A stretch of 64,000 nt of DNA from Paracidovorax wautersii (GCF_900113035.1 NZ_FONX01000006.1:218851-282850), one strand, 5' to 3'; shown: positions 50,676-60,000, counted from the first letter of the stretch. A program made the numbers and translations. The notes: generated by a model from the sequence alone, not told the origin.

Positions 50676-52036
50676 GCATGAAGTTCCCCCGCCTCGCCGC
50701 GCGCATCTTCAACACGCCGCTGCTGATCCATCCGCAAAAGCTCGATGCGCTCATCGCTGGACTGGGTGGCCGGCTGCTCGGCGCCGAGCCCGCGCAGATC
50801 CGCCTGGTGGGCGCCGATCAGGGCACCTTGCTGGCGCCTGAATTGTTCTCGACCCGCCGCGGAGAACGCGCCGAACGTGGCTATCGGGTGGTGGATGGTG
50901 TGGCCGTCCTCTCCGTCAGCGGCGCGCTGGTCCACCGCTCGCGCATGGAGGGCGACAGCACCTGGCTCGTTGGCTACAACGACCTGGCCAGCGACCTCGA
51001 AGACGCCATGAACAACCCCGAAGTGCACGCGGTCCTGCAGGTGTACGACAGCGAGGGCGGCGAGGCGCAGGGCGCATTCGAGTACGGGCAGCGCGTGTTC
51101 GATCTGCGCGGGAAAAAGCCGCTGTGGTCCATTGCGGACGGCATGGCGCTCAGCGCGGGCTATTTGGGCTCCAGCGCTGCGGAGGTGCAGGCCGTCACCG
51201 CCACGGGCTATTGCGGCTCGGTCGGCGTCGTGGCGCGGCACGTCGATTTTTCCCGCGCACTCGACAGCGAGGGCATCACCGTCACCCACATCTTCGCTGG
51301 CGCGCACAAGGTGGACGGCAACCCCTACGAGCCGCTGCCCGAGGCCGTGCGCAAGGACTGGCAGGCCGACATCGACGGCCTGTACGGCATGTTCGTGGAC
51401 GCCGTCGCCAAGCACCGCGCCACCACCACCGCCGTGGTCCGCGCCACCCAGGCCGCCACTTATAGCGGCCAGGCCGCCGTGGGCGCGGGCCTGGCCGACC
51501 GCGTGGCCACCACCGACCAGCTGATCGCCGAGCTCGCAGCCATGCGGCCTCGCACCCATTCCGTGGGCGCAGCAGCCCACTCAACCGCCGTGAAAGGAGC
51601 AAACATGTCCGGCACCAACCCCGGCGGTACGCAAGCCGCCGCCCCTTCTGCGCCTGCCAACCCGCAGCCCGCAGCCCACAACCCCGCAGCGCATTCCGCG
51701 GCCGATCTCGACGCCGCGCGCGCCGAGGGCGCCCGCGCCGAGCGCGAGCGCGCCTCTTCCATCCTGGGCCACGAAAGCGCCCGGGGGCGCGAAGCGCTGG
51801 CGCAGCAGTGCGTGAGCACCGGCCTGAGCCTGGATCAGTCCATCGCGATCCTGTCCGCCTCGCCCGTGGCCGCTGCGGCATCGGGCGGTGCGAACCCGTT
51901 CGCGCAGCACATGGCCGCCCTCGGCAATCCGGCCGTCAACGGCGTGGAAAAGCCCGGGCACGAAGCCAACGACGCCGCGGCCATCGCGTCGTCGTGGGAT
52001 GCCGCCTTCGGCGTGCCGGCCCCCCGCCGCGCCTGA
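50672..52036 (+). CDS. S49-family head maturation protease (gpC) with C-terminal scaffold
   Basis: 454 residues. The protease domain (to about 300) shows YDSEGGEAQGAFEYGQRVF, the serine nucleophile in ADGMALSAGYLGSSAA near 168 and the general-base Lys in FAGAHKVDGNPYEPLP near 212. The last 143 residues form a helical, Ala-rich region that also has its own in-frame start (see 51605), as in the lambda C/Nu3 pair. It cleaves the scaffold and portal during head assembly. Confidence 0.9.
   Translation: MSMKFPRLAARIFNTPLLIHPQKLDALIAGLGGRLLGAEPAQIRLVGADQGTLLAPELFSTRRGERAERGYRVVDGVAVLSVSGALVHRSRMEGDSTWLVGYNDLASDLEDAMNNPEVHAVLQVYDSEGGEAQGAFEYGQRVFDLRGKKPLWSIADGMALSAGYLGSSAAEVQAVTATGYCGSVGVVARHVDFSRALDSEGITVTHIFAGAHKVDGNPYEPLPEAVRKDWQADIDGLYGMFVDAVAKHRATTTAVVRATQAATYSGQAAVGAGLADRVATTDQLIAELAAMRPRTHSVGAAAHSTAVKGANMSGTNPGGTQAAAPSAPANPQPAAHNPAAHSAADLDAARAEGARAERERASSILGHESARGREALAQQCVSTGLSLDQSIAILSASPVAAAASGGANPFAQHMAALGNPAVNGVEKPGHEANDAAAIASSWDAAFGVPAPRRA
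51605..52036 (+). CDS. Nu3-type scaffold from an internal in-frame start
   Basis: AAAGGAG (51593-51599) is placed exactly for an ATG at 51605 inside and in frame with the gpC-like gene. The resulting 143-residue protein (DLDAARAEGARAERERASSI; VSTGLSLDQSIAILS) is the scaffold part alone. In lambda, Nu3 is produced from C in the same way. Confidence 0.7.
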   Translation: MSGTNPGGTQAAAPSAPANPQPAAHNPAAHSAADLDAARAEGARAERERASSILGHESARGREALAQQCVSTGLSLDQSIAILSASPVAAAASGGANPFAQHMAALGNPAVNGVEKPGHEANDAAAIASSWDAAFGVPAPRRA

Positions 52037-52075
52037 TCGCCGCCCGTTCGCAACCCTTCCGCAAAGGACCATGCA

Positions 52076-52462
52076 ATGACCGTCTTCACCGAAGGCCGCC
52101 ACGCGGCCGAACACATCGCCAGCGAGGCCAATGGCACCCGTTCGCGCGAAGTCATCACCATCCTCGCCGGGCAAAAGCTCGAGGCCGGCACCGTGCTGGC
52201 CCGCATCGGCACGGGCGCCAACGCAGGCAAGTACACGGCCCTCAATCCTGCCTCGGCCGCAGACCCTGCCGACGGCACCAAGGTGGCCGCTGCCGTGCTC
52301 TTCGCCCCGGTGGACGCCACCACCGGCGACCGCCCGGGCGTCGTCAATGTGCGCGACACCGAGGTCAAGAAGCGCGCGCTGGGCTGGCCCCAGGGCGCCA
52401 ATGCCAACCAGAAGGCCGCCGCGCTGGCGGAGCTGGCCGCCCTGGGCATCGTGGCCCGCTGA
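52076..52462 (+). CDS. head decoration protein (gpD family)
   Basis: 128 residues. TVFTEGRHAAEHIASEANGT then RSREVITILAGQKLEAGTVL and AAAVLFAPVDATTGDRPGVV match the gpD trimer that stabilises the expanded capsid. AAAGGA lies before the ATG. Confidence 0.9.
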   Translation: MTVFTEGRHAAEHIASEANGTRSREVITILAGQKLEAGTVLARIGTGANAGKYTALNPASAADPADGTKVAAAVLFAPVDATTGDRPGVVNVRDTEVKKRALGWPQGANANQKAAALAELAALGIVAR

Positions 52463-52497
52463 CCCTCCCTCAACACCCGCAACTTCAGGAGCGCTTC

Positions 52498-53511
52498 ATG
52501 GCTTCCATGGACATCTTCAACGGCTCGGCCTTCCGTGCCACCACGCTCACCACGGCCATCAACCGCCGTCCCTTCGTGCCCAGCTTCCTGGGCTCGCTGA
52601 ACATCTTCACCCCCAAGCCGGTGCGCACCGTCACCGTGGCGTTGGAGCAAAAGAACGGCAAGCTCTCCCTCATCCAGACCAGCGAACGCGGTGCGCCGCT
52701 GGAGCAGGCTGATTCCGAGAAGCGCGACATTCGCGACTTCCGCACCGTGCGCGTGGCCAAGGGCGACACCCTGCACGCCTACGAGATCGAAAGCATCCGC
52801 GACTTCGGCACCGAATCCGAGCTGATGCAGGTGCAAAAGGAAGTCGCCGCCCGCCTGGCCCGCCTGGACGACGACCTGCAGCTGACGCACGAAAACATGA
52901 TGCTCGGCGCCATCCAGGGCATCGTGCTGGACGCCGATGGCTCCGTCATCCGCAACTGGTACAACGAATTCGGCATCGCCCAGCCCGCAGAGATCGACTT
53001 CGAGCTGGACGATGCAGCCACCGACGTGCGCGGCAAGTGCCAGCAGGTCGTGCGCTCCATGCAGCGCGCCGCCAAGGGCTCCTGGCTCCCGGGCACGCAG
53101 GCGCAAGCCCTGGCCGGCGATGACTTCTACGACAAGCTGATCTCGCACCCCCATGTGCGCGACACCTACCTCAACCAGCAGGCCGCCGCCGAGCTGCGCG
53201 AGGGCCGTGCCTTCGAGTCGTTCCGCTTCGGTGGCATCACGTTCAACAACTACCGCGGCACCGACGACAACACCACCGTCGCCATCGCGCCGGACAAGGC
53301 CAAGTTCTACCCCGTGGGCGGGAAGGACGTCTTCGAGGTGGCGCAGAGCCCCGGCGAAACCTTCGACTTCGTCAACACGCCGGGCCAGCGCACCTACGCC
53401 ATGCTGGTGCCCGACCGCGACCGCAATGCCTGGGTGAAGCCCGAGGTGTACAGCTACCCGCTCTACATCTGCACCACCCCCGGCATGCTGCAGCGCGCCA
53501 AGGCGTACTGA
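52498..53511 (+). CDS. major capsid protein (gpE family)
   Basis: 337 residues from the ATG at 52498 preceded by AGGAG. The N-terminus DIFNGSAFRATTLTTAINR then RPFVPSFLGSLNIF, the middle EKRDIRDFRTVRVAKGDTLH and the C-terminal YPLYICTTPGMLQRAKAY match lambda gpE-type (HK97-fold) capsid proteins. Longer open frames upstream overlap the gpD gene and are not real. Confidence 0.93.
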   Translation: MASMDIFNGSAFRATTLTTAINRRPFVPSFLGSLNIFTPKPVRTVTVALEQKNGKLSLIQTSERGAPLEQADSEKRDIRDFRTVRVAKGDTLHAYEIESIRDFGTESELMQVQKEVAARLARLDDDLQLTHENMMLGAIQGIVLDADGSVIRNWYNEFGIAQPAEIDFELDDAATDVRGKCQQVVRSMQRAAKGSWLPGTQAQALAGDDFYDKLISHPHVRDTYLNQQAAAELREGRAFESFRFGGITFNNYRGTDDNTTVAIAPDKAKFYPVGGKDVFEVAQSPGETFDFVNTPGQRTYAMLVPDRDRNAWVKPEVYSYPLYICTTPGMLQRAKAY

Positions 53512-53522
53512 TCGGCTGCGCG

Positions 53523-53849
53523 ATGACGATCCTCGCCCCCTTCGCCGCCGTCGAAAGCATGGTGCTGCGCGACTCGCTGGCCCTGCTGGCCAATGCCGTG
53601 GTCTCCATCGCCGGTGCGCCGGAGGTGGGCGGCGAATTCGATGAGCCCGGCACGGTGGGCAGCGTCGGCGCGCTGGGCATGGCCGCCACCCGCCCCAGCG
53701 TGGTGGTCGCGGCCTCGGCCGTGCCTGCCAAGCCGGTGGGTCAGTCGATCCGCGTCAATGGCGTGGCTTACGTGATCGCCGAGGACGAGCCCGTCGGTGG
53801 TGGCGCCACCCGGCTGCTGCTGGAACTGGACCTGGGGGGTGCGCGATGA
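53523..53849 (+). CDS. head-tail joining protein, FII-like position
   Basis: 108 residues. SMVLRDSLALLANAVVSIAG then a beta-rich part (SIRVNGVAYVIAEDEPVG; RLLLELDLGG) fit the small barrel head-tail attachment proteins that follow the capsid gene. Called by position and fold pattern rather than a clear sequence signature. Confidence 0.65.
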   Translation: MTILAPFAAVESMVLRDSLALLANAVVSIAGAPEVGGEFDEPGTVGSVGALGMAATRPSVVVAASAVPAKPVGQSIRVNGVAYVIAEDEPVGGGATRLLLELDLGGAR

Positions 53850-54286
53850 CGGTTTCGGCATTCCTGGCCGTCGCGCGTGCCATCCAGGCGCTCATGCAGG
53901 AGGGCGCCACGCCCGTCTGCAGCGACACCTTCACCAACCGCGCCCGGGTGATCCCCAAACAGATGGACACGGCCATTGCCGTCATGCCCGATCGCGCAGC
54001 GCGCATGGGCGCCGATGGCGAGCCCGTGCCGGGCGTGTGGGACACCACCGTGCGCATGGAGTGCTACGCCCGCGCGGTGCAAGGCGTGGCGGTGGAAGAC
54101 GCGGTGGACGCGCTGATGAACGCCGCCGTGCAGCGCCTGATGGCCGACCCCACGCTGGACGGCCTGGTGGGTGACTGCCAGGTCATTTCCCTGGCCTGGG
54201 ACTTCGATGTGGACGGTGAGCAGACCGCATGCGTGACGGTGGCTCTGGGCATCGAGCACGCCACTGATGCCGGTTCCCTCAATTAA
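53846..54286 (+). CDS. tail terminator, gpU-like
   Basis: 146 residues. AFLAVARAIQALMQEGATPV begins a helix and VWDTTVRMECYARAVQG then AVDALMNAAVQRLMADPTLD, ending ACVTVALGIEHATDAG, follow the gpU-type fold capping the tail tube. ATGA overlap with the upstream gene. No Z-like gene lies before it, unlike in lambda. Confidence 0.7.
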   Translation: MTVSAFLAVARAIQALMQEGATPVCSDTFTNRARVIPKQMDTAIAVMPDRAARMGADGEPVPGVWDTTVRMECYARAVQGVAVEDAVDALMNAAVQRLMADPTLDGLVGDCQVISLAWDFDVDGEQTACVTVALGIEHATDAGSLN

Positions 54287-54300
54287 CTGGAGATTTCAAA

Positions 54301-54954
54301 ATGAGCAAGCCAATTTTCTGGAAGAACGTCAGCGTGCGCGTGCAGACCGCGCTGAGCGCTGCGGTGGCCATCGCATCGGTCACGCATGCAGCTGAAGGTG
54401 TGCTGACCTTTGCCGACAACGCCCCTGCCGGCCTGCAGGATGGCAGCTATGTGCTGCTCAACACGGTGGGCATGGACGAACTGAACGACCGTGTGATCCG
54501 GGTGAAGGGCCTGGATGCCGCGGCCAAGACCTTTACGCTCGAGCGCGAGAACACCACCGACTACGAGGAGCTGCTTTCCGGCTCCATCCAGGTGGTCACC
54601 TTCGGCGCGGCCTTCGCCTCGGTGCAGACCATTGCGGCGTCGGGCGGCGAGGTGGATTGGGGCGATGTCGGCACCATCCACGGCGGCCGCAAGAAGCGCG
54701 CGCCCGGCATGATCTCGAGCATGTCGCTGGCCATGACCAATCTCTTCAAGCCCGACGACCCGGGCTTCATCGAGTGCCAGAAGGCCACACGCTCGAGCCA
54801 GACCCGGGCGATTTTGCTGGGCTTCGGCAAGCAGGCCAAGATGGCCTTCAACGCCTATCCCGCGGCGCCCGGCATCCCGGGCGGCGACACCGTGGTGCAG
54901 ACCACCGTCACGCTCGAGGCGCAGAGCGACCCGAGCCTCTACGCCTCGGCCTGA
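54301..54954 (+). CDS. major tail tube protein (gpV-like)
   Basis: 217 residues with GGAG before the ATG. KPIFWKNVSVRVQTALSA begins the protein, with SIQVVTFGAAFASVQTIAAS and GGRKKRAPGMISSMSLAMTN in the middle. This matches siphophage tail tube subunits of the lambda type without the Ig-like C-terminal domain. Position before the G/T pair agrees. Confidence 0.8.
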   Translation: MSKPIFWKNVSVRVQTALSAAVAIASVTHAAEGVLTFADNAPAGLQDGSYVLLNTVGMDELNDRVIRVKGLDAAAKTFTLERENTTDYEELLSGSIQVVTFGAAFASVQTIAASGGEVDWGDVGTIHGGRKKRAPGMISSMSLAMTNLFKPDDPGFIECQKATRSSQTRAILLGFGKQAKMAFNAYPAAPGIPGGDTVVQTTVTLEAQSDPSLYASA

Positions 54955-55075
54955 CCGGCCGCCACCGTCAGCGCGCGGCACGCGGGGCGTTGGGCTCCGT
55001 GGTCCCTGTGGCATGTCCGGCCAGGCATGCCGCGCGCTCTTCCTTTGCCTGCCGGGCAGTTCAAGAGCCTTTTTC

Positions 55076-55468
55076 ATGTCCATCAAATTCGTGATTTCCA
55101 AGCTGGTCACCTTCCGCGTGTCGGGCCAGATCAATGACGCCGAAGGCGTGCCCCAGCCCTTCGATTTCGCGCTGACCTGCGAGCGCTTGGCCCAGCCCGA
55201 GCTCGATGCGCTGCAAGCCGCGCGCAGCGACATGCCGCTGGCCGACTTCTTCGCGGGTCCGCGCCTCGACGCCCAGGGCCAGCCGGTGCTGGACGGTGTG
55301 GGTCAACCCGTGCCCTTCACCCACGGCTGGAAAGACGTGCAGGACGATGCGGGCGAGCCGCTGCCCTTCACGCAGGGCCGGCTGCGCGAGCTGCTCGCCA
55401 TTCCGGGCATGGCGCTGTGCGCATTCTTTGCCTACCGCAACGAGTGCGGGGCGAAGCAAAAAAACTGA
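55076..55468 (+). CDS. tail assembly chaperone, gpG-like
   Basis: 130 residues. FVISKLVTFRVSGQINDAEG then FDFALTCERLAQPELDALQA are typical for tail assembly chaperones. The gene ends QKN-stop directly after a slippery heptamer, so part of the product extends into the T-like frame. The start at 55076 gives the usual N-terminus; an open upstream extension to 55013 is less likely. Confidence 0.8.
   Translation: MSIKFVISKLVTFRVSGQINDAEGVPQPFDFALTCERLAQPELDALQAARSDMPLADFFAGPRLDAQGQPVLDGVGQPVPFTHGWKDVQDDAGEPLPFTQGRLRELLAIPGMALCAFFAYRNECGAKQKN
55459..55465 (+). other. -1 programmed frameshift site A_AAA_AAC
   Basis: In the G-like frame the codons are CAA AAA AAC followed at once by TGA. The heptamer A AAA AAC fits X_XXY_YYZ, and a -1 slip enters the open T-like frame that continues to 55860. 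Lambda G-GT uses the same -1 scheme. Confidence 0.8.
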
Positions 55469-55860
55469 GGCAGGCCGTACGCAAGTTCATTGAGCTCAGC
55501 CATGCCGAAGCCCAAACCCAGCCATCGTCTGCCGAGCCCGCGTCGCCGCTTGCAGGCCTGCTCCTGCGCGTGCGCGATCTGTGCGAAGAAGCGGGCCCGG
55601 CCGACAGTGAAGTCCACCTCTGGCCAGACAACGTGGACGCGTGGGAGCACTGGCTGCAGGTGCAAACGCAGTGGCGCGTGGGCTTCGATGGGCGCCACGG
55701 GCTCGACTACGCCGGCGTGCGCGCCTATCTCGATGAACTGGGCCCGCCTGCAGGCCCTGAGCGTGCGAGCCTGTTCCAGAGCATTCGGGCCTGTGAGTGT
55801 GAGGCGCTTGAAGCGTGGGCCTGCATTCGGGACAAAGAACAGCGGCGGTGTGAGGGCTGA
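55465..55860 (+). CDS. T-like extension of the tail chaperone (GT fusion part)
   Basis: Read after the -1 slip, adding 131 residues to give a 261-residue fusion. LRQAVRKFIELSHAEAQTQ is followed by a DUF1799-like part (VHLWPDNVDAWEHWLQVQTQ then WRVGFDGRHGLDYAGV) and a Cys-containing tail. An independent start at 55417 in this frame is possible but has no good ribosome site. The fusion binds the tape measure during tail assembly. Confidence 0.8.
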   Translation: MRQAVRKFIELSHAEAQTQPSSAEPASPLAGLLLRVRDLCEEAGPADSEVHLWPDNVDAWEHWLQVQTQWRVGFDGRHGLDYAGVRAYLDELGPPAGPERASLFQSIRACECEALEAWACIRDKEQRRCEG

Positions 55861-55863
55861 GGC

Positions 55864-58779
55864 ATGACCCCTATCGGCATCGTTCTCACCCTCGATGGCG
55901 ACCGTCAGGTGGAAGCCGGCGTTCGGCGCGTGACGGGCTCCATCGATCTGCTGGGCGGCTCGGTGGGCTCGCTGCGCAGCGCCCTGGGCGGCCTGACCGG
56001 GGCCTTCGCGGGCGTGGTCAGCGTCCGCGAGTTCCTCAAGGCAGCCGATGCCGTGACGATGCTGGAGAACCGGCTCAAGCTGGTTTCCGCATCTGTCGGG
56101 CAGGCAGCCTTCGCCTATGAAGCGCTCTATCAGATCGCGCAGCGGTCGCGCGTCAGCTTCACCGAGCTGGGTGGCACCTATGCCTCTGTGGCGGCGGCCA
56201 CCGCCAATCTCGGTATCAGCCAGACCCGGCTGCTGACGGTGACCGAGGCCATTGCCAACGCAGTGACGATCAGCGGGTCTTCGGCGCAGGCGTCTCAGGC
56301 TGCGTTGATCCAGCTGGGGCAGGGGCTCGCATCGGGCACGCTGCGGGGCGAAGAGCTGAATAGCGTGATGGAGCAAACGCCCCGCCTCGCGCAGGCGCTG
56401 GCAGATGGTCTGGGCGTCAGCCGAGGCGAGTTGCGCAAGATGGGCGAGCAGGGCGCCATCACGGCCGAGAAGGTCATCAAGGCCCTTGAGTCGCAAGCAG
56501 CAGTTCTCAATGGCGAGGTGAAAGACGCCACGTTGACCGTTGGCCAGGCGATGACGCAACTCGGCAATGCTGCCGTTCGCACGGTGGGGGATCTGGATAA
56601 GGCTTCTGGGATTTCTGCAGCCTTTGCCTCTTCGCTCAGTGGTCTGGCCGCCGGTATCAACACGGTTGGCGAGGCTGCGCGCACTCACGAGGTTGCGGTC
56701 AAGGCCTTGGTGGGTGCGTTGGGCGGCGGGGCGGCAGTGGCTGGCGCTGTGGGCCTGGGCCTCGGCGTGGCGCGTATCGGCGCGGCGGTGGGTGCGCTGG
56801 GTGCGGTCCTCGCAGCGAATCCGTTGGTGCTGGCATTGCTGGGGCTCGGTGTGGCTGGTGGTGCTGCCGTCGGGGTGGCATCGGCTTACAACAAGTCGGC
56901 GGCGGGCATCCAGCAGGCCATCGACACCCTGCGGGCGCAGAACGAGCGTTCTGAGAGTGCGCTCGCCAGCGCGCTGGCTGGCGGCCGTGATGCTGGCGCC
57001 GAGAACATCCGCAAGGTGATGGAGGGGAGGCGGGCCAGCATCCTCAAGCTTGAGGCCGAGCTATCGGCGATGAATGCCGGCCCGCAGGGCACGGGGGGCG
57101 GTCGCGGCAGTTCCAACCCCACGACCGTGGGCTCGGCGATGCAGCAGGAGGCAGAGGCAGCGCGCGAGTTGATCGGCATCCGCCAGAAGCTCTATGGCGT
57201 GGACAAGGACTATCTGCCCACGCTCACCAAACTGCACGCGCAGTTTCAGGCGGGCAAGCTGTCGCTCGAGGACTATCGCGACTTGGTGGGGCGGCTCGCC
57301 AAGGCCAACTTCAAGGAAGACAAGGACGCCAAGGCTGGCGAGGCCGCCGCGCACCGCCTGGGCAAGGCCAACATGCGCTCCGATGTGTCGGAGCTGCAGC
57401 AGGACTACCGCAACACGGCCGAGGTCCTGCGCGACGGCGAGCGTCTTCTGGAGGCGGAGCGCCAGGCTCACACGATTGCCGATGCCGACTACTACATGCG
57501 CAAGCGCGCCTATATCAAGGCGTTGGCAGAGGCCGAGGCCGAGTCGCTCGAAGCACAAAACCGCGTCCTGAAGGGCCAGAAACTCAAGCCCGAAGAGCGG
57601 GTGGACGCTGATCGCAAGATCGCTGAGAACGCTGAGAAGGCAACGCGGATTCGCGCCAAGGCGGCCACGGATCTGGCGCTCTCCAACATGGAAGAGGCTG
57701 CATCCGTTCGGGCCCTGGCCAATGCCTACCAAGACGCGCGCGACGCGGCGGCGCAGCAGCTGCGCGCCTCGCGGGACCGCTACGACCGGGAACTGCAGGG
57801 CATGGGCCTCGGCAGCAACTGGCGCGACAGGAACGCGGCGCGCAATCAGATCGATGACAAGTACCAGGCCGAGCGTGACCGGCTGGCCGGCGACCTGCGC
57901 CGCAACCAGATCACGCGGGCGCAGTACGAAGAATTCCTTTCCATCGTCAACACCTCCAACGCGCAGGCGCTGGATTCCGATCGCAACTACTGGAGTCGCC
58001 GCGCAGAGCTGCAGGGCAGCTGGCAAGTGGGCGCCAGCGAGGCGCTGAACAGCTACCTCGACAACGCGCGCAACGTGGCCGGGCAGAGCGAAGCCATGTG
58101 GACCAAGGCCTTCAGCGGCATGGAGGATGCCGCCGTCAGCTTCGCCATGACCGGGAAGGCCAGCGTGTCCGACCTGGCCCGCTCTTTCATCGCCGACTTC
58201 ATGCGCATGCAGATCCGTGCGCAGGCGTTGAGTCTCACCGCCGGCGGCGGTGGGGGTGGCTTTCTGGGGTCCACGGTGGGCGCGGCCATGGCGTGGCTGA
58301 CTGGGCGCACCCCGGTGGGCGCTGCGGGAAATGCGGGCATGGGCGATTACAGCGCGGGCGGCCTGCGCGCAGCCTTCGGATTCGCCGCTGGTGGCTACAC
58401 GGGCCCCGGCGGCAAGTATGAGCCGGCGGGCATCGTTCACAAGGACGAGTTCGTCATCAACTCGGAGAACACCCGGCGCCTGGGCGTTGGCTTTCTCAAT
58501 CGCCTGAACTCGGGCTACTCGGCCGGCGGCCTGGTGGGTGGCGCGGGCGGCGGCTCGGGGATGCTGGCGGGGCTCAAGATCGAGCTCATCAACGAATCCG
58601 GCCAGCCGCTGCAAGCCAGGGGCGCCGAAATGGCCCGCGGCAACGATGGCGATGTCTTGCGCATCTTCCTGGCCAAGGCGGTCGAGGCGTCGGTGGCTGA
58701 GATGTCGTCTCAGGCTGCGGGGGCCAGCGGCCCGTTTCACCAGGCGCTCTTGCAGCGCAAGCAGATGGGGATGGCGTGA
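55864..58779 (+). CDS. tail tape measure protein (gpH-like)
   Basis: 971 residues setting tail length. The N-terminal tape-measure domain (about 75-265) includes RSRVSFTELGGTYASVAAA and LRGEELNSVMEQTPRLAQAL. Two hydrophobic Gly/Ala segments follow near 280-340. The middle is long helix, and the C-terminus has the lambda gpH-type AGGYTGPGGKYEPAGIVHKD then EFVINSENTRRLG. The ATG comes 3 bases after the T-like stop. Confidence 0.92.
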   Translation: MTPIGIVLTLDGDRQVEAGVRRVTGSIDLLGGSVGSLRSALGGLTGAFAGVVSVREFLKAADAVTMLENRLKLVSASVGQAAFAYEALYQIAQRSRVSFTELGGTYASVAAATANLGISQTRLLTVTEAIANAVTISGSSAQASQAALIQLGQGLASGTLRGEELNSVMEQTPRLAQALADGLGVSRGELRKMGEQGAITAEKVIKALESQAAVLNGEVKDATLTVGQAMTQLGNAAVRTVGDLDKASGISAAFASSLSGLAAGINTVGEAARTHEVAVKALVGALGGGAAVAGAVGLGLGVARIGAAVGALGAVLAANPLVLALLGLGVAGGAAVGVASAYNKSAAGIQQAIDTLRAQNERSESALASALAGGRDAGAENIRKVMEGRRASILKLEAELSAMNAGPQGTGGGRGSSNPTTVGSAMQQEAEAARELIGIRQKLYGVDKDYLPTLTKLHAQFQAGKLSLEDYRDLVGRLAKANFKEDKDAKAGEAAAHRLGKANMRSDVSELQQDYRNTAEVLRDGERLLEAERQAHTIADADYYMRKRAYIKALAEAEAESLEAQNRVLKGQKLKPEERVDADRKIAENAEKATRIRAKAATDLALSNMEEAASVRALANAYQDARDAAAQQLRASRDRYDRELQGMGLGSNWRDRNAARNQIDDKYQAERDRLAGDLRRNQITRAQYEEFLSIVNTSNAQALDSDRNYWSRRAELQGSWQVGASEALNSYLDNARNVAGQSEAMWTKAFSGMEDAAVSFAMTGKASVSDLARSFIADFMRMQIRAQALSLTAGGGGGGFLGSTVGAAMAWLTGRTPVGAAGNAGMGDYSAGGLRAAFGFAAGGYTGPGGKYEPAGIVHKDEFVINSENTRRLGVGFLNRLNSGYSAGGLVGGAGGGSGMLAGLKIELINESGQPLQARGAEMARGNDGDVLRIFLAKAVEASVAEMSSQAAGASGPFHQALLQRKQMGMA

Positions 58780-59135
58780 TGGCGCAGCTTCCTTCCTACG
58801 TTCAGTTGCTCTATGCCGGCGCGGGCGAGAGCTTCGACCCTGCCGTCATCAAGTCCGAGATGGAGCGCGGCATGGCGAAGATGCGCCGCGCCAGCGCCAG
58901 GGTGGTGATGGAGCTGCCCTGCACGCTGTATTTCCCCACGCGCCGCGCGTCGCTCGACTTCGATGACTGGTATTTCAACGTCATCAAGCGCATCGGCATG
59001 TTCGACTTCCTGGACCCCCGCGCGCGCCAAGTCCGTACCGGCCGCTTCAAGGACGGCGCGCTCGGTGAGCTCAAGCCTCTCGCGGGGCGCTACGCGCGCT
59101 CCTCGCGCAGCGCCACGCTGGAGTACCTGCGATGA
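58779..59135 (+). CDS. minor tail protein (gpM-like)
   Basis: 118 residues. EMERGMAKMRRASARVVMEL and FDDWYFNVIKRIGMFDFLDP with ARQVRTGRFKDGAL match gpM-type tail-tip proteins. Start overlaps the tape-measure stop by one base. Confidence 0.8.
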   Translation: MAQLPSYVQLLYAGAGESFDPAVIKSEMERGMAKMRRASARVVMELPCTLYFPTRRASLDFDDWYFNVIKRIGMFDFLDPRARQVRTGRFKDGALGELKPLAGRYARSSRSATLEYLR

Positions 59136-59593
59136 CAGCCCTGCGCACGAATAGCCAGCGCGTCACCAACCCCGGTGGCTCGATGGAACTGCTGGAGATC
59201 GCCAATCCCGGGTTTTCGGAGCCCATGCGGATCTGCAACGACGTGGAGGATGTGGTCAGCCAGAACGTGCCATACATCGGTATCCCGTTCAGATTCACGC
59301 TGCCTGAGGATGTCAGCGGCGCCAATCCGCAGCTGCGCCTGCAGCTGGACAACGTGGGCCGGGGCATCACCGACGAGCTGGAGCGCCGCCAGCCCGGCAG
59401 CGTGACCATGGCCAAGCTGATCGTGGTGGACCGGACCGAGCCCGATGTGCACGCGCACGTGTACTACCTGCCGCTGACCAACGTCAGCGTGACGCCCACC
59501 GTCGCCACGGCCACGGCGAGCGCCGATTACTGGATGCGGCAGAGCGCCTGCAGGCAGATCGCCGACCCGCACCACCTGCCGGGGATTTTCTGA
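59132..59593 (+). CDS. DUF1833 minor tail protein (gpL-like position)
   Basis: 153 residues. SMELLEIANPGFSEPMRICN, the FRFTLPEDVSGANPQLRLQL strand region and VYYLPLTNVSVTPTVATATA match DUF1833, which takes the place of lambda gpL at the tail tip. It lacks the Cys-rich iron-sulphur C-terminus of true lambda gpL. Confidence 0.75.
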   Translation: MTALRTNSQRVTNPGGSMELLEIANPGFSEPMRICNDVEDVVSQNVPYIGIPFRFTLPEDVSGANPQLRLQLDNVGRGITDELERRQPGSVTMAKLIVVDRTEPDVHAHVYYLPLTNVSVTPTVATATASADYWMRQSACRQIADPHHLPGIF

Positions 59594-60000
59594 TGTCGCG
59601 CACTTTCTCCGATGTCGGCCGGTTCGTCGGCCTGCCCTACGACGTGCGGCACAACGACTGCGCCGACCTGGTGCTGCTGGTGCAACGCGAGCTGTTCGGC
59701 GCCGTTCGCGCACTGCCGGCCAAGCGCCCGCGCCCACTGCAGCCCGAAGCGCAGGCCCTGGCCCTGGCCGCCGCCGCCGGCCAGCTGGCCCAGCGCACCG
59801 AGCTGCCGCAAGACGGCGATCTGGTGCTGATGTACGACGGCGCGCAGGCCCTGCCGGGGCATGCGGGAACGTGGTTCTTTCTCGACTTTGAGCCATGGGT
59901 GCTGCACTGCTCCAACGCCTTGGGCGAGAGCCGTTTGCACCGCATGCGCGACCTGCCAGGCCTGGGCCTGCGGGTGGAAGGGGTGTATCGATGGATCTGA
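59593..60000 (+). CDS. NlpC/P60-type tail peptidase (short gpK)
   Basis: 135 residues. The catalytic Cys is in RHNDCADLVLLVQREL near 22 and His in LPGHAGTWFFL near 90, as in NlpC/P60 cysteine peptidases that cut peptidoglycan during entry. Lambda gpK also has an N-terminal JAB domain, absent here. Overlaps J by 10 bases. Confidence 0.8.
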   Translation: MSRTFSDVGRFVGLPYDVRHNDCADLVLLVQRELFGAVRALPAKRPRPLQPEAQALALAAAAGQLAQRTELPQDGDLVLMYDGAQALPGHAGTWFFLDFEPWVLHCSNALGESRLHRMRDLPGLGLRVEGVYRWI

